From: Rhodocyclaceae bacterium
GTDB lineage: Bacteria; Pseudomonadota; Gammaproteobacteria; Burkholderiales; Rhodocyclaceae
Assembly: GCA_023150275.1 (NCBI GenBank)
Contig: JAKLLG010000004.1
Coordinates: forward strand, 124,001 to 188,000
Reading direction: 5' to 3'
Length of the DNA stretch: 64,000 bases
In this document: piece after piece, positions 1 to 9,354 of the stretch
Numbering within the stretch: position 1 is the first letter of the stretch
How the letters are laid out: each line of letters opens with the position of its first letter
Notes under the pieces: model-generated
Seen by the model: only the letters and a program-made list of their open reading frames with translations
Database searches by the model: none
What the model was told of the DNA's origin: nothing
Program-made: the position numbers and the translations under genes

Positions 1-1674
1 GCCGCACGCCGCGACCCGGCGCAGGTGATCGGCGACGGCCAGCACAACATCAAGGAGCTGGTCGACATCGTCAATGCCGACCCGCGCCGCGGCACCGGGC
101 ACGAATCGTCGCTGACGAAGATCCGCTTCGACGACATCGCCATCGCCCACCTCGCGAAGAAGGGCTACAACCCGGAGACCGTGCCGGCCAAGGGCGAGCG
201 CGTAATGCTCCGGAACAACGCGAACCTTTCCACCGGCGGCACCGCCACCGACGTCACCGACGAAGTGCATCCGGAACTCGCCGCCTGCGCTGTCGCTGCC
301 GCGCAGACCGTCGGGCTGGACATCGCGGGCATCGACGTTGTCTGCCAGACGGTGCAGGAGCCGCTGGAAGCGCAGGGCGGCGGCATCGTCGAAGTGAACG
401 CTGCGCCTGGCCTGCGCATGCACCTGACGCCATCCTTCGGCAAGGGCCGCCCGATCGGCGAGGCGGTCATCAACATGATGTACGAGGATCCGGCCGAGGA
501 TGGCCGCATCCCCATCGTCGCCGTCACCGGCACCAACGGCAAGACGACGACGACGCGGCTGATCGCGCATCTGCTCACGGTGAGCGGCCTGCGCGTCGGC
601 TTCACCGGCACCGACGGCGTCTTCGTCGAGCGTCGCCGCATCGACAGCGGCGACTGTTCCGGCCCGAAGAGCGCGCGCAACGTGCTGCTGCACCCGGACG
701 TCGACGCCGCGGTGCTCGAATGCGCGCGCGGCGGCATGCTGCGCGAGGGACTGGGCTTCGACCGCTGCGATGTGGCGGTGGTCACCAACGTCGGCGTCGG
801 CGATCACCTCGGACTCAACTTCATCACCACCGTGGACGATCTCGCGGTGGTGAAGCGCGTCATCGTCGATAACGTCGCCGAGACCGGCTACGCCGTGCTC
901 AACGCCGCCGATCCGCTGGTCGCGAAGATGGCCAGCCACTGCCCCGGCGCGGTGATCTTCTTTGCGATGGACCGCAACAACGCGGTGATGTCGCGCCATC
1001 GCGCACAGGGCAAGCGTGTCGTCTATGTAGAGAACGGCGCCATCGTCGCCGCGCAGGGGCAAAGCGAACACCGCGTGCCGCTCAACGCGATTCCGCTGAC
1101 ACGCGACGGCAGCATCGGCTTCCAGGTCGAGAACGCGATGGCCGCGACGGCCGCCGCCTGGGCGCTGGACATGGATTGGGAGAGCATCCGTGCCGGCCTC
1201 GGCTCGTTCATTTCCGACGCCTCGACCGCCCCCGGCCGCTTCAACGTCTTCAGCTACAAGGGCGCGACGCTGATCGCCGACTACGGCCACAACCCGGATG
1301 CGATCATCGCGCTGGTGCGCGCCATCGAGACGATGCCGGCGAAGCGCCGCTCGGTGGTCATCAGCGCCGCCGGCGACCGCCGCGACGAGGACATCCGCCA
1401 GCAGACGCAGACGCTCGGCGACGCCTTCGACGAAGTGATCCTCTACGAAGACGCCTGCATGCGCGGCCGCGATGAAGGCGAAACGATCGCCCTGCTGCGT
1501 GCCGGCCTCGCCGGCGCGAAACGTACCGGCTCGGTCGACGAGATCAAGGGCGAGTTCCTCGCTATCGACACCGCGCTCGGCCGGCTTGATTCCGGCGACC
1601 TCTGCCTGATCCTCGTCGATCAGGTCGAGGAAGCGCTGGCGCATATTGCGCAGCGGGTGGCGGAAGCGGGCTGA
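1..1674 (+). CDS. cphA: cyanophycin synthetase, C-terminal part (5' end outside window)
   Basis: The reading frame is open from base 1, so the gene starts upstream; 557 residues are visible of a family usually near 870. The visible part begins in the ATP-grasp domain and continues into a Mur-ligase domain whose P-loop VTGTNGKTTTTRL lies at visible residues about 174-186. CphA polymerises Asp and Arg into cyanophycin, a cytoplasmic nitrogen reserve; the ATP-grasp half adds Asp and the Mur-ligase half adds Arg. Aspartase and an acidic amino-acid importer lie next to it, which fits a shared aspartate economy. A CphA2-type paralogue cannot be excluded because the N-terminus is missing. Confidence 0.9.
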   Translation, partial: AARRDPAQVIGDGQHNIKELVDIVNADPRRGTGHESSLTKIRFDDIAIAHLAKKGYNPETVPAKGERVMLRNNANLSTGGTATDVTDEVHPELAACAVAAAQTVGLDIAGIDVVCQTVQEPLEAQGGGIVEVNAAPGLRMHLTPSFGKGRPIGEAVINMMYEDPAEDGRIPIVAVTGTNGKTTTTRLIAHLLTVSGLRVGFTGTDGVFVERRRIDSGDCSGPKSARNVLLHPDVDAAVLECARGGMLREGLGFDRCDVAVVTNVGVGDHLGLNFITTVDDLAVVKRVIVDNVAETGYAVLNAADPLVAKMASHCPGAVIFFAMDRNNAVMSRHRAQGKRVVYVENGAIVAAQGQSEHRVPLNAIPLTRDGSIGFQVENAMAATAAAWALDMDWESIRAGLGSFISDASTAPGRFNVFSYKGATLIADYGHNPDAIIALVRAIETMPAKRRSVVISAAGDRRDEDIRQQTQTLGDAFDEVILYEDACMRGRDEGETIALLRAGLAGAKRTGSVDEIKGEFLAIDTALGRLDSGDLCLILVDQVEEALAHIAQRVAEAG

Positions 1675-1828
1675 ACACGCTCTCCGCGCACCGACTTCAC
1701 GACGCCCCGCAAGGGGCTTCGTGTCGTGTGGAAATCAACTCCGGCTGATTCTGGCGCAAGCCTTGCTGTCGCAGATTACCTGCCCAGAACCTGTCTACTC
1801 GCCGTGCAACACCCAGTCCAGTCGTCGC

Positions 1829-3229
1829 TCAGGCAATCTGCCGCGGCGCCGTCAGCACCTCCGGGCGCAGCACGGATTCCAGTTCCTCGCGCGACATCAG
1901 GCCCATCTCCTCGACCAGTTCGGCGACGCCGCGTCCGGTACGCAGGGCTTCCTGCGCAATGCGCGTGGCGTTCTCGTAGCCGAGATACGGGTTGAGCGCC
2001 GTCGCCAGACCGGCTGAGGTGCGCACGCGTTCGGCAAGCAGCTCCTTGTTGGCGGTGATGCCGACAACGCAGTGCGCGGTCAGCGTGCGGCAGCCGGCGG
2101 CGAGGTGTTCGACGCTCTTGAACAGGCTGTGCGCGATGATCGGCTCGAAGGCGTTGAGCTGCAGCTGCCCGGCCTCGGCGGCCATGGTGATGGTGACGTC
2201 GTTTCCAATGACCTCGAAGGCGATCTGGTTCACCACTTCCGGGATTACCGGATTGACCTTGCCCGGCATGATCGACGAACCGGCGGCACGCGGCGGCAGG
2301 CGGATTTCGTTCAAGCCGGCCTGTGGCCCGGACGAGAGCAGGCGCAGGTCGTTGCAGGTCTTCGACAGTTTGCTGGCGATGCGTTTCAGCACGCCGGAAA
2401 GCTGCACGAAGGCGCCGCAGTCCTGCGTCGCCTCGATCAGATTCGGCGCGGCTTCCAGCGGCAGGCCGGAAAGTTCGGAAAGGTGACGGATGGCCAGCTT
2501 GGCGTAGCGGATGTCGGTGTTGATGCCGGTGCCGATCGCCGTGGCGCCGAGGTTGATCTCGCGAATCAGCGCGATCGCCTCGTTGAGTCGCGCCTCGTCC
2601 TCGCCGAGCATCACGGCGTAGGTGGAGAACTCCTGGCCCAGCGTCATCGGCACTGCATCCTGCAACTGCGTGCGGCCGATCTTCAGAATGTCCTTGAATT
2701 CGTCGGCCTTGGCCTCGAAGGCGGCACGCAGGCCGGCCATCGCGGTGAGCAGGTTGCCGATCGAGAAGCAGGTGGCGACGCGCAGTGCCGTCGGATAGAC
2801 GTCGTTGGTGCTCTGCGACATGTTCACGTGGTTGATCGGATGCAGATAGGCGTAGCCGCCCTTCTGCCGGCCGAGCAGTTCGAGCGCGCGGTTGGCGATG
2901 ACCTCGTTGGCATTCATATTGGTCGAGGTGCCGGCACCGCCCTGGATGACATCGACGACAAACTCGCCGTGCAGCTTGCCGCCAGCGACTTCCTGACAGG
3001 CAGCGACGATGGCGTCCGCCCGCGTCGTGTCGAGCTGCCCGAGCTCCTTGTGCGCCAGTGCCGCCGCCTGCTTGATCAGCGCCAGCGCGCGCACCAGTTC
3101 CGGATAGCTGCCAATCGGCTTGCCGGTGATCGGGTAGTTCTCGATCGCGCGCAGGGTGTGAATGCCCCAGTAGGCATGCGCCGGCACCGGCGCGTCGCCG
3201 AGCAGGTCGTGTTCGTTGCGTGTAGTCAT
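1829..3229 (-). CDS. aspA: aspartate ammonia-lyase (aspartase)
   Basis: A 466-residue protein, the usual aspartase length, that converts L-aspartate to fumarate and ammonia in the cytoplasm. The N-terminus has the aspartase pattern EHDLLG...AYWGIHTLRA, which separates it from fumarase C, and the superfamily signature GSSIMPGKVNP lies near residues 315-325. The start is the ATG at 3229 because AGGAG sits 7 bases upstream; the frame stays open further upstream but has no better site. It lies 111 bp after gltL on the same strand, with a strong hairpin between them, so it is probably the last gene of a gltIJKL-aspA transcript: import of Asp/Glu followed by deamination. Confidence 0.93.
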   Translation of the reverse strand: MTTRNEHDLLGDAPVPAHAYWGIHTLRAIENYPITGKPIGSYPELVRALALIKQAAALAHKELGQLDTTRADAIVAACQEVAGGKLHGEFVVDVIQGGAGTSTNMNANEVIANRALELLGRQKGGYAYLHPINHVNMSQSTNDVYPTALRVATCFSIGNLLTAMAGLRAAFEAKADEFKDILKIGRTQLQDAVPMTLGQEFSTYAVMLGEDEARLNEAIALIREINLGATAIGTGINTDIRYAKLAIRHLSELSGLPLEAAPNLIEATQDCGAFVQLSGVLKRIASKLSKTCNDLRLLSSGPQAGLNEIRLPPRAAGSSIMPGKVNPVIPEVVNQIAFEVIGNDVTITMAAEAGQLQLNAFEPIIAHSLFKSVEHLAAGCRTLTAHCVVGITANKELLAERVRTSAGLATALNPYLGYENATRIAQEALRTGRGVAELVEEMGLMSREELESVLRPEVLTAPRQIA

Positions 3230-3303
3230 GCTTGTCTCCTTGTCGGGGGCGTGCGCCTCCCTCTGCGCATTGCAGCGCATTCGATCTTGCGAATCGGGGA
3301 AAG

Positions 3304-3333
3304 GCCCGGCGCGCGACGGTGCCGGCGCCGGGC
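3304..3333 (-). terminator. intercistronic hairpin between gltL and aspA
   Basis: The 9-bp arms GCCCGGCGC (3304-3312) and GCGCCGGGC (3325-3333) pair perfectly around a 12-base loop. On the minus strand the hairpin is followed by CCTTTCCCC rather than a clean T-run. It may therefore be an mRNA-stabilising or attenuating element after gltL rather than a full terminator. Confidence 0.4.
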
Positions 3334-3340
3334 AACCAGA

Positions 3341-4069
3341 TCAGTGATGCAGGATCTTGGCGAGGAACTGCTGCGCCCGGTCGGAGCGCGGCTTGCCGAA
3401 GAAATCGTCCTTCGAGGCGTCTTCGACGATCAGGCCGTGGTCCATGAAGATCACGCGGTTCGCCACGGTGCGGGCAAAGCCCATCTCGTGCGTGACGCAC
3501 ATCATGGTCATGCCTTCCTTGGCCAGCTCGACCATGACATCGAGCACCTCGTTGATCATTTCCGGATCAAGTGCCGAAGTCGGTTCATCGAAGAGCATGC
3601 AGATCGGATCCATGCACAGCGCGCGGGCGATCGCCACGCGCTGCTGCTGGCCGCCGGAAAGCTGGCCGGGATGCTTCGGTGCCTGGATCTTCAGGCCGAC
3701 ACGGTCGAGGAACTTCATGCCCTTGTCGCGCGCTTCTTCCTTGCTGCGGCCGAGCACTTTTTCCTGCGCGATGGTCAGGTTGTCGATGATGGTCATGTGC
3801 GGAAACAGCTCGAAGTTCTGGAAGACCATGCCGACATGCGAGCGCAACTTGGAGAGGTTGGTCTTCGGGTCGCCGACCGAAGTGCCCTTGACGATGATCT
3901 CGCCGGCCTGGAACGGCTCCAGTCCGTTAACACACTTGATCAGCGTCGACTTGCCGGAACCGGACGGACCGCAGACGACGATCACTTCGCCCTTCTCCAC
4001 CGACGTTGTGCAGTCGGTCAGCACCTGAAACTGGCCGTACCACTTGGAAACATTCTTAATCTCGATCAT
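3341..4069 (-). CDS. gltL: glutamate/aspartate ABC transporter, ATP-binding subunit
   Basis: A 242-residue ABC ATPase of the polar amino-acid family. Visible motifs are Walker [10 protein letters not shown] near residue 35, the signature [15 protein letters not shown] near residue 135 and Walker [14 protein letters not shown] near residue 158. It powers the membrane pair GltJK. The ATG at 4069 overlaps the gltK stop by four bases (ATGA), so the two are translationally coupled. The specificity for Glu/Asp comes from the order gltI-gltJ-gltK-gltL and from aspA downstream; the ATPase alone would equally fit other polar amino-acid transporters. Confidence 0.92.
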   Translation of the reverse strand: MIEIKNVSKWYGQFQVLTDCTTSVEKGEVIVVCGPSGSGKSTLIKCVNGLEPFQAGEIIVKGTSVGDPKTNLSKLRSHVGMVFQNFELFPHMTIIDNLTIAQEKVLGRSKEEARDKGMKFLDRVGLKIQAPKHPGQLSGGQQQRVAIARALCMDPICMLFDEPTSALDPEMINEVLDVMVELAKEGMTMMCVTHEMGFARTVANRVIFMDHGLIVEDASKDDFFGKPRSDRAQQFLAKILHH

Positions 4070-4740
4070 TTCACGAACCTCGCTTGCAAACGCTTCACCA
4101 GCAGCGAGGCGGAGAAGCTGATAACGAAATAGATGGCACCGGCAAAGAGCAGCAGTTCAACCAGACGTCCGTCGCGATCGCCCACCTTGTAGGCGGTGCC
4201 GAAGAAATCCGAGAGACCGATCACATAAACCAGCGACGTATCCTGGAAGAGGATGATGGCCTGCGTCAGCAAGAGCGGCGTCATGTTGCGGAAAGCCTGT
4301 GGCAGCAGGATCAGGCGCATCGTCTGCCCCTGTGTCATGCCCAGCGCGAGGCCGGCGGATACCTGCCCGCGCGGCACGCTCTGAATGCCGGCACGGATGA
4401 TTTCCGAATAGTAGGCGGCTTCGAACAGTGCGAAGGCAACCAGCGCCGAGGTCAGCCGGATATCGCCGATATCGTCGCCGAAGATCGCCTTCAGACCCTG
4501 CGGCACGATCAGGTAGAACCACAGGATGACCATCACCAGCGGCACCGAGCGGAACAGGTTGACGTAGCCAGCCGCCAGCTTGGCCAGGATCTTGTTCGGG
4601 CCGATGCGGGCAATCGCCAGCAGCGTGCCCCAGACGATGCCGACAACGATGGCCGTAAACGTCACCTCGAAGGTGATCAGCAGTCCCTTCAGCAGGAGAG
4701 GGATCGCACCGGGGATGGAACTCCAGTCCATTTCATACAT
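4066..4740 (-). CDS. gltK: glutamate/aspartate ABC transporter, permease subunit GltK
   Basis: A 224-residue inner-membrane permease of the HisMQ type with about five hydrophobic segments. The cytoplasmic EAA loop is present as [20 protein letters not shown] near residues 108-127; this loop docks on the GltL ATPase. It starts 2 bases after gltJ and overlaps gltL by 4, so the three genes form a tightly coupled unit. Together with GltJ it forms the substrate channel. Confidence 0.9.
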   Translation of the reverse strand: MYEMDWSSIPGAIPLLLKGLLITFEVTFTAIVVGIVWGTLLAIARIGPNKILAKLAAGYVNLFRSVPLVMVILWFYLIVPQGLKAIFGDDIGDIRLTSALVAFALFEAAYYSEIIRAGIQSVPRGQVSAGLALGMTQGQTMRLILLPQAFRNMTPLLLTQAIILFQDTSLVYVIGLSDFFGTAYKVGDRDGRLVELLLFAGAIYFVISFSASLLVKRLQARFVK

Positions 4741-4742
4741 GA

Positions 4743-5480
4743 CTACTTCCCTCCCACGAAGCCCGGTACGCGGACTTTCTCTTCGAGGCGACGCATCAGG
4801 TACATCACCGTCACGTTGATCAGCAGGTACATCACCGTCACCGCAATGAAGGCCTCGTAGGGCTGGGCGGTGTAGTCGACCAGTTGCTGCGCCTGGCGGC
4901 TCAGTTCAATAAGGCCGATGGTGGTAGCCACTGCCGAATTCTTGAAGATGTTCAGGAATTCCGATGTCAGCGGCGGCATGATGATGCGATAGGCCATGGG
5001 CATCAGCACATGCTGATACACCTGCGGCAACGTGAATCCCATCGCCAGCCCCGCATTCTTCTGGCCCTTTGGCAGTGACTCGATGCCGGAACGCACCTGC
5101 TCGGCGACACGGGCCGACGTGAACAGCCCGAGGCAGAGCATCGCCGCGAAGAACTGTTGCCAGAGCGGATTGCTCTGCTTGATGGCGCTGCCGAGATCGG
5201 GCGGCAGCAACTCCGGCAACACGAAATACCAGATGAAAAGCTGCACCAGCAGCGGGACATTGCGGAAGAGTTCGACGTAGGCAGTCGCGAAGCCGGATAG
5301 CCATCGGTTCGGTACGGTGCGCAGCACCCCGATGATGGAGCCGACGATCAAGGCGATCACCCAGGCCGACAGCGACAGGGAGACGGTCCACTTGAGGCCG
5401 GTAAACAACCAGCCAAGGTAAGTGTCATCTCCGCTCGCGGAGGGCTGCAGGAAAACGCCCCAGTTCCAGTTATAGGACAC
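4743..5480 (-). CDS. gltJ: glutamate/aspartate ABC transporter, permease subunit GltJ
   Basis: A 245-residue HisMQ-type permease. The N-terminal sequence [10 protein letters not shown] is typical of GltJ, and an EAA-like loop ([16 protein letters not shown]) is visible near residues 124-139. It partners with GltK, which follows after 2 bases. It is separated from gltI by 171 bp holding an inverted repeat, the usual arrangement where the binding protein is made in excess over the membrane parts. Confidence 0.9.
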   Translation of the reverse strand: MSYNWNWGVFLQPSASGDDTYLGWLFTGLKWTVSLSLSAWVIALIVGSIIGVLRTVPNRWLSGFATAYVELFRNVPLLVQLFIWYFVLPELLPPDLGSAIKQSNPLWQQFFAAMLCLGLFTSARVAEQVRSGIESLPKGQKNAGLAMGFTLPQVYQHVLMPMAYRIIMPPLTSEFLNIFKNSAVATTIGLIELSRQAQQLVDYTAQPYEAFIAVTVMYLLINVTVMYLMRRLEEKVRVPGFVGGK

Positions 5481-5509
5481 GGTGGTTCAGCCTCGAAAAG
5501 AGGGAAGTA

Positions 5510-5530
5510 GCCGCGGCATCGCGCCGCGGC
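5510..5530 (-). terminator. hairpin between gltI and gltJ (possible attenuator)
   Basis: The perfect 7-bp arms GCCGCGG (5510-5516) and CCGCGGC (5524-5530) enclose a 7-base loop, 121 bases after the gltI stop in transcript order. There is no T-run. Its place between the binding-protein gene and the membrane genes suggests 3'-end protection or partial termination that lowers gltJKL relative to gltI. Confidence 0.45.
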
Positions 5531-5651
5531 AGTATTTCAGTGCAAGGAAATTTCGTGCACGGAGCGGCCAGGACGCGAAGACGAGTCGCAGGCAGTGCGA
5601 ACAGCACGGCAAGACGCAGTCGACAAAGTCATGGCCGTTCCGGGTGCGAAA

Positions 5652-6548
5652 TTACTCGTAGGCCTTGTCGTTCGGGGCCTTATGAAGTGCCTTCATCTCG
5701 TCCGACATCGGCATGTTCAGGTTCAGGCCCTTCGGCGGAATCGGGTTCATGAACCACTTGGCGTAGATCTTGTCCGCTTCGCCCGAGGTCTGCAGTTTGG
5801 CGATGGCGTCGTCGACCACCTTCTTGAAGCCGGCGTCATCCTTCCTCAGCATGCAGCCGTAGGCTTCCTTCGACTGCGCGGTGCCAACCACGGCCCAGTC
5901 GCCCGGTTTCTTGGCCTTGGCCATTTCGCCGTAGAGCAGCGCGTCATCCATCATGAAGGCGACGGCACGGCCGGTTTCCAGCGTCAGGAAGGATTCGCCG
6001 TGGTCCTTGGCCGAGATGATGTTCATCTTCATGACCTTGTCTTCGTTCATCTTGCGCAGCAGGCGCTCGGAGGTGGTGCCGGCAGTGGTCACCACGTTCT
6101 TGCCGGCGAGGTCGCCGAAGTCCTTGATGCCGCCGTCTTTCTTGACCTGGATGCGGGTGCCGATGACGAAGAAGGTGTTCGAGAAGCTGACCTGCTTCTG
6201 GCGCTCAGTGTTGTTGGTGGTCGAGCCGCACTCAATGTCGACCGTGCCGTTCTGGACCAGCGTGATGCGGTTGGCGGAAGTCACCGGCATCAACTTGATG
6301 TCAAGCTTGGCCAGCTTCTGGTCAGCCTTGACGGCATCAGCGACCTTCAACAGGATCTCGTGGGCATAACCGATGACCTGCTGCTTGTCGTCGTAGTAGG
6401 AGAACGGAATCGAGGACTCGCGGTGACCGAGGGTGATCGAACCGGTCTCCTTGATCTTCTTCAGCGTCGCGCTTTCCTGGGCAATGGCGGGCGTGGCAAC
6501 GAAGGTGGCGGCAACGGCAGTGGCGAGAACGGTAGTCAGCAGTTTCAT
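5652..6548 (-). CDS. gltI: glutamate/aspartate periplasmic binding protein
   Basis: A 298-residue solute-binding protein. Residues 1-23 form a Sec signal peptide (MKLLTTVLATA...ATPAIA) cut before QES. The mature part follows the GltI pattern LKKIKETGSITLGHRESSIPFSY and carries the substrate-binding segment VDIECGSTTN. The start at 6548 is preceded by GGAG; the frame is open further upstream but lacks a signal peptide there. It captures Glu/Asp in the periplasm for GltJKL. A strong sigma-54-type promoter lies about 60 bases upstream, so nitrogen control is likely. Confidence 0.93.
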   Translation of the reverse strand: MKLLTTVLATAVAATFVATPAIAQESATLKKIKETGSITLGHRESSIPFSYYDDKQQVIGYAHEILLKVADAVKADQKLAKLDIKLMPVTSANRITLVQNGTVDIECGSTTNNTERQKQVSFSNTFFVIGTRIQVKKDGGIKDFGDLAGKNVVTTAGTTSERLLRKMNEDKVMKMNIISAKDHGESFLTLETGRAVAFMMDDALLYGEMAKAKKPGDWAVVGTAQSKEAYGCMLRKDDAGFKKVVDDAIAKLQTSGEADKIYAKWFMNPIPPKGLNLNMPMSDEMKALHKAPNDKAYE

Positions 6549-6608
6549 GGGTTTGTCTCCAACGGTTGGTTTGGTATCGAGGCTGTCTTGACGAGCCAGC
6601 ACTGGTGT

Positions 6609-6624
6609 TGCACGAGGTGTGCCA
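6609..6624 (-). promoter_or_regulatory. sigma-54-type promoter of gltIJKL
   Basis: On the minus strand the sequence is TGGCACACCTCGTGCA. The invariant GG (-24) and GC (-12) are exactly 10 bases apart and the -24 element TGGCAC is perfect; only one T of the TTGC box is missing. Transcription would start near 6598, leaving a leader of about 50 bases before gltI. The activator site is not identified. Confidence 0.75.
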
Positions 6625-6790
6625 GCCACGAGCAGATTCGTACCGTATTGTTTTTAAACAGCTTCGTCAGTTTGCGACGGGGCTCCCGTTCGGAATTCCG
6701 GATTTTCTGGCGCACAACCGTTCGGATTTACGAACGACGCGCGCGGCGATCTGCCACAATTCCCGCTTTGATCCATGCACGCCGTTCCCG

Positions 6791-8560
6791 ATGAAAGACG
6801 CCATCCACTACACGCTCTGCCCGGCCCATCCGGACGCTCATCTTTTTGCGGTCTCCTGCCGCGTCGCCAACCCGGACCCGGCAGGCCAGCGCTTCGCGTT
6901 GCCGGCCTGGATTCCGGGCAGCTACCTGATCCGCGATTTTTCCCGGCACATCGTCAGCATCCGTGCCGAGGCCGACGGCAAGCCGGTGGCGCTGACCAAG
7001 ATCGACAAGCACACCTGGCAGGCGGCGGCGCTCCGCGGCAAGCAGGCACTCACCCTGCACTACGAGGTCTACGCCTGGGATCTGTCGGTGCGCGGCGCGC
7101 ACCTCGACCGCAGCCACGCTTTCTGCAACGGAACAAGCGTATTCCTGCGCGTGATCGGCCAGGAAAACCGGAAGTGCCGCGTCGAACTGCAGCGCCCGCG
7201 CGGCAAGCGCTGCCACGACTGGCGCGTGGCCACGAGCCTTCCGCCCGCAGGCAGCCGCAGCAAAACCTGCATCCATGATTTCGGCGCTTTCGTCGCTGCC
7301 GACTACGACGAACTGATCGATCATCCGATCGAGATGGGCACCTTCACGGTCGCCCGTTTCAAGGCTTGCGGCATTGCGCACGAGATCGCCATCACGGGGC
7401 GCCACGACTGCGATGCGGAGCGGCTCTGCGCCGACCTGAAACGTGTCTGTGAATGGCAGATCCGCTTTTTCGGCAAACCAGTGCCGATCGATCGCTACCT
7501 GTTTCTCGTCACTGCGGTCGGCGATGGCTATGGCGGCCTTGAACACCGCGCCTCGACGGCGCTGCTCTGCGCACGCGAGGATCTTCCCCACCCCGGCATG
7601 AACGGGCTGCCCGAACGTTACCGTGGCTTTCTCGGTCTCTGCAGCCATGAGTACTTCCACACCTGGAACGTCAAGCGCATCAAGCCGGCGGCGTTCATTC
7701 CCTACGATCTCGACCGCGAGAACCACACCACGCTGCTCTGGGCCTTCGAGGGCTTCACCTCTTACTACGACGATCTGGCCTTGCTGCGCAGTGGCGTGAT
7801 CGGCCTGCAGGATTGGCTCGACCTGACGGCGAAGAACATCGACAACGTGCTGCGTGGTCCGGGGCGGCTGACGCAATCGCTGGCCGAGTCCAGCTTCGAC
7901 GCGTGGAGCAAGTATTACCGTCCCGACGAGAACACGCCGAACGCAGTGGTCAGCTATTACGCCAAGGGCGCGCTCGTCGCGCTGGCGCTCGATCTCACGC
8001 TGCGCGCCGGCAGCGACGGCGCGGCGTCACTCGACGATGTGATGCGCCAGTTGTGGCGCGAGCACGGCGTGACCGGGCGCGGCGTTGGCGAAGACGACAT
8101 CCGTACCATCGCCGAGAAGGTTTCCGGCCTCAAGCTTGGCGAGTTCTTTCGCAAGGCGATCACCGGCACCGAGGATCTGCCGCTCGCAAAGCTGCTGCGC
8201 CCGTTCGACATCCGCATGCGGCGGGAGTCCGCCTCGGCAACGCCGGCGCTCGGCCTGCGCACGAACTGCGAGGGCGGCGAACTGCGCATCGCCAATGTCT
8301 ATCGCGACGGCGCTGCCGAGCGCGCCGGTCTCGCCGCGGGAGACACTCTGCTCGCCATCGACGGCCTGCGCGTCACGGCAGCGAATTTCGAGCGCCTGCT
8401 GCAGCGCTACCAGCCAGGCGCGGCCGTGACACTGCACGCATTTCGCCGGGACGAACTGATTGTCTGCAAACCGACGCTGGCAGAAGCCCCCGCCGACACC
8501 ACGCGACTGGCCGCAGGGGACGACCCGAACGCCTTGCGCAAGGCCTGGCTGGGTGCCTGA
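6791..8560 (+). CDS. M61-family aminopeptidase with PDZ domain
   Basis: A 589-residue protein of the M61 glycyl-aminopeptidase family. The zinc motif HEYFH begins at residue 286, followed by WNVKRIKP and the downstream Glu in LLWAFEGFTSYYDD. A PDZ domain occupies roughly residues 475-560. The ATG at 6791 fits the family N-terminus (IHYTLCPAHPDAHLF); the longer frame reads back into the gltI promoter. No signal peptide is seen, so a cytoplasmic peptidase is the simplest view. It is divergent from gltI across 242 bp and I see no clear ribosome-binding site. Confidence 0.85.
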   Translation: MKDAIHYTLCPAHPDAHLFAVSCRVANPDPAGQRFALPAWIPGSYLIRDFSRHIVSIRAEADGKPVALTKIDKHTWQAAALRGKQALTLHYEVYAWDLSVRGAHLDRSHAFCNGTSVFLRVIGQENRKCRVELQRPRGKRCHDWRVATSLPPAGSRSKTCIHDFGAFVAADYDELIDHPIEMGTFTVARFKACGIAHEIAITGRHDCDAERLCADLKRVCEWQIRFFGKPVPIDRYLFLVTAVGDGYGGLEHRASTALLCAREDLPHPGMNGLPERYRGFLGLCSHEYFHTWNVKRIKPAAFIPYDLDRENHTTLLWAFEGFTSYYDDLALLRSGVIGLQDWLDLTAKNIDNVLRGPGRLTQSLAESSFDAWSKYYRPDENTPNAVVSYYAKGALVALALDLTLRAGSDGAASLDDVMRQLWREHGVTGRGVGEDDIRTIAEKVSGLKLGEFFRKAITGTEDLPLAKLLRPFDIRMRRESASATPALGLRTNCEGGELRIANVYRDGAAERAGLAAGDTLLAIDGLRVTAANFERLLQRYQPGAAVTLHAFRRDELIVCKPTLAEAPADTTRLAAGDDPNALRKAWLGA

Positions 8561-8699
8561 AACATGCCGCCAGCGGGCATGACACGGAGATCAAAGCCCC
8601 TCCACGACCGCGACATTCTGGGATAACATGCTTCGCAGCTAATTGCGACGCATTTTCCGCGCATTCACGATATTCCACGACTCCAAGACGCGCCACAAC

Positions 8700-9227
8700 A
8701 TGAGCCTAATCAACCGTTTTCGCACGATCGTTGGCAGCAAGCAGGAAAAGCCTGCCGAGCCCCCGCCCGCAGAAGCCTGGGCTGACCGCCGCAAGCGCAA
8801 GCGGACCAATGCCCGCGAAGGGACGCGCGTCCTCATCGTCGACGATTCGCCAACCATCGTGGCGGCCCTGAGGAAGATTCTGCGCTCGGCCAAATACGAG
8901 GTGCTTGAAGCGGGCGACGCGGAAACGGGGCTGGAGATCCTGCGCACGCAGGGCGTGGATCTGGTCTTTCTCGACATCGTGCTGCCGGCAATGAACGGTT
9001 TCGCTGCCTTGCGCGTGATGCGTCGCGACGCGCGGCTCGCGCCGATTCCGGTGATCATGATCAGCGGCAATGAACAGGCCACCGAACAGTTCTACGCGAA
9101 CCGCATCGGCGCCGACGACTTCATGAAAAAACCGTTTTCGCGCTACGAGGTTTTCGCGCGCATTGAGCAGTTGCTCGATGCCGAGCGCGTGCCGCAACGG
9201 AAAGCAGCGCAGGCGACACCGGCCTGA
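8700..9227 (+). CDS. single-domain response regulator
   Basis: A 175-residue protein with a charged N-terminal tail of about 40 residues followed by one receiver domain. The acidic pocket is in VLIVDDSPT, the phosphorylation site is D92 in LVFLDIVLP, and the conserved Lys is in MKKPFSRYE near residue 145. No DNA-binding or enzymatic output domain is present, so it would act by protein contact like CheY or PilG/PilH. It stands alone between a peptidase and a convergent MATE gene, so the partner kinase is unknown. Confidence 0.85.
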   Translation: MSLINRFRTIVGSKQEKPAEPPPAEAWADRRKRKRTNAREGTRVLIVDDSPTIVAALRKILRSAKYEVLEAGDAETGLEILRTQGVDLVFLDIVLPAMNGFAALRVMRRDARLAPIPVIMISGNEQATEQFYANRIGADDFMKKPFSRYEVFARIEQLLDAERVPQRKAAQATPA

Positions 9228-9263
9228 GGGTCCGGGCGCCCGCCCCGTGCGAGAAGAGGTAAG

Positions 9264-9306
9264 GGAGAAGGGTGAAGGGCAAAACCGGCGCGGCCTCACC
9301 CTTTCC
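9264..9306. repeat. imperfect purine/pyrimidine inverted repeat
   Basis: Between the response regulator and the convergent MATE gene an A/G-rich stretch (GAGAAGGGTGAAGG, 9265-9278) is mirrored by a C/T-rich stretch (CCTCACCCTTTCC, 9294-9306). It may fold as an imperfect hairpin serving both convergent genes, or be a copy of a small dispersed repeat. The pairing is not perfect. Confidence 0.3.
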
Positions 9307-9354
9307 TCTGCCCCCTTCCCACAACTCGACGAGCCTTCCAAACAGCCATGGCTG

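Noticed and set aside
1675-1828. Short hairpin GCCCC-GCAA-GGGGC (1704-1717) as terminator of cphA
   Set aside because: The stem is only 5 bp and no T-run follows; nothing else is seen in this convergent gap.
2072-4132. 686-aa open frame on the plus strand opposite aspA and gltL
   Set aside because: It runs antisense across two conserved genes and the spacer; low-complexity composition and no family resemblance.
8561-8699. CATGCC/GGCATG hairpin after the M61 gene as a terminator
   Set aside because: The 6-bp stem has a mismatch inside and no T-run; the region shows no other clear signal.
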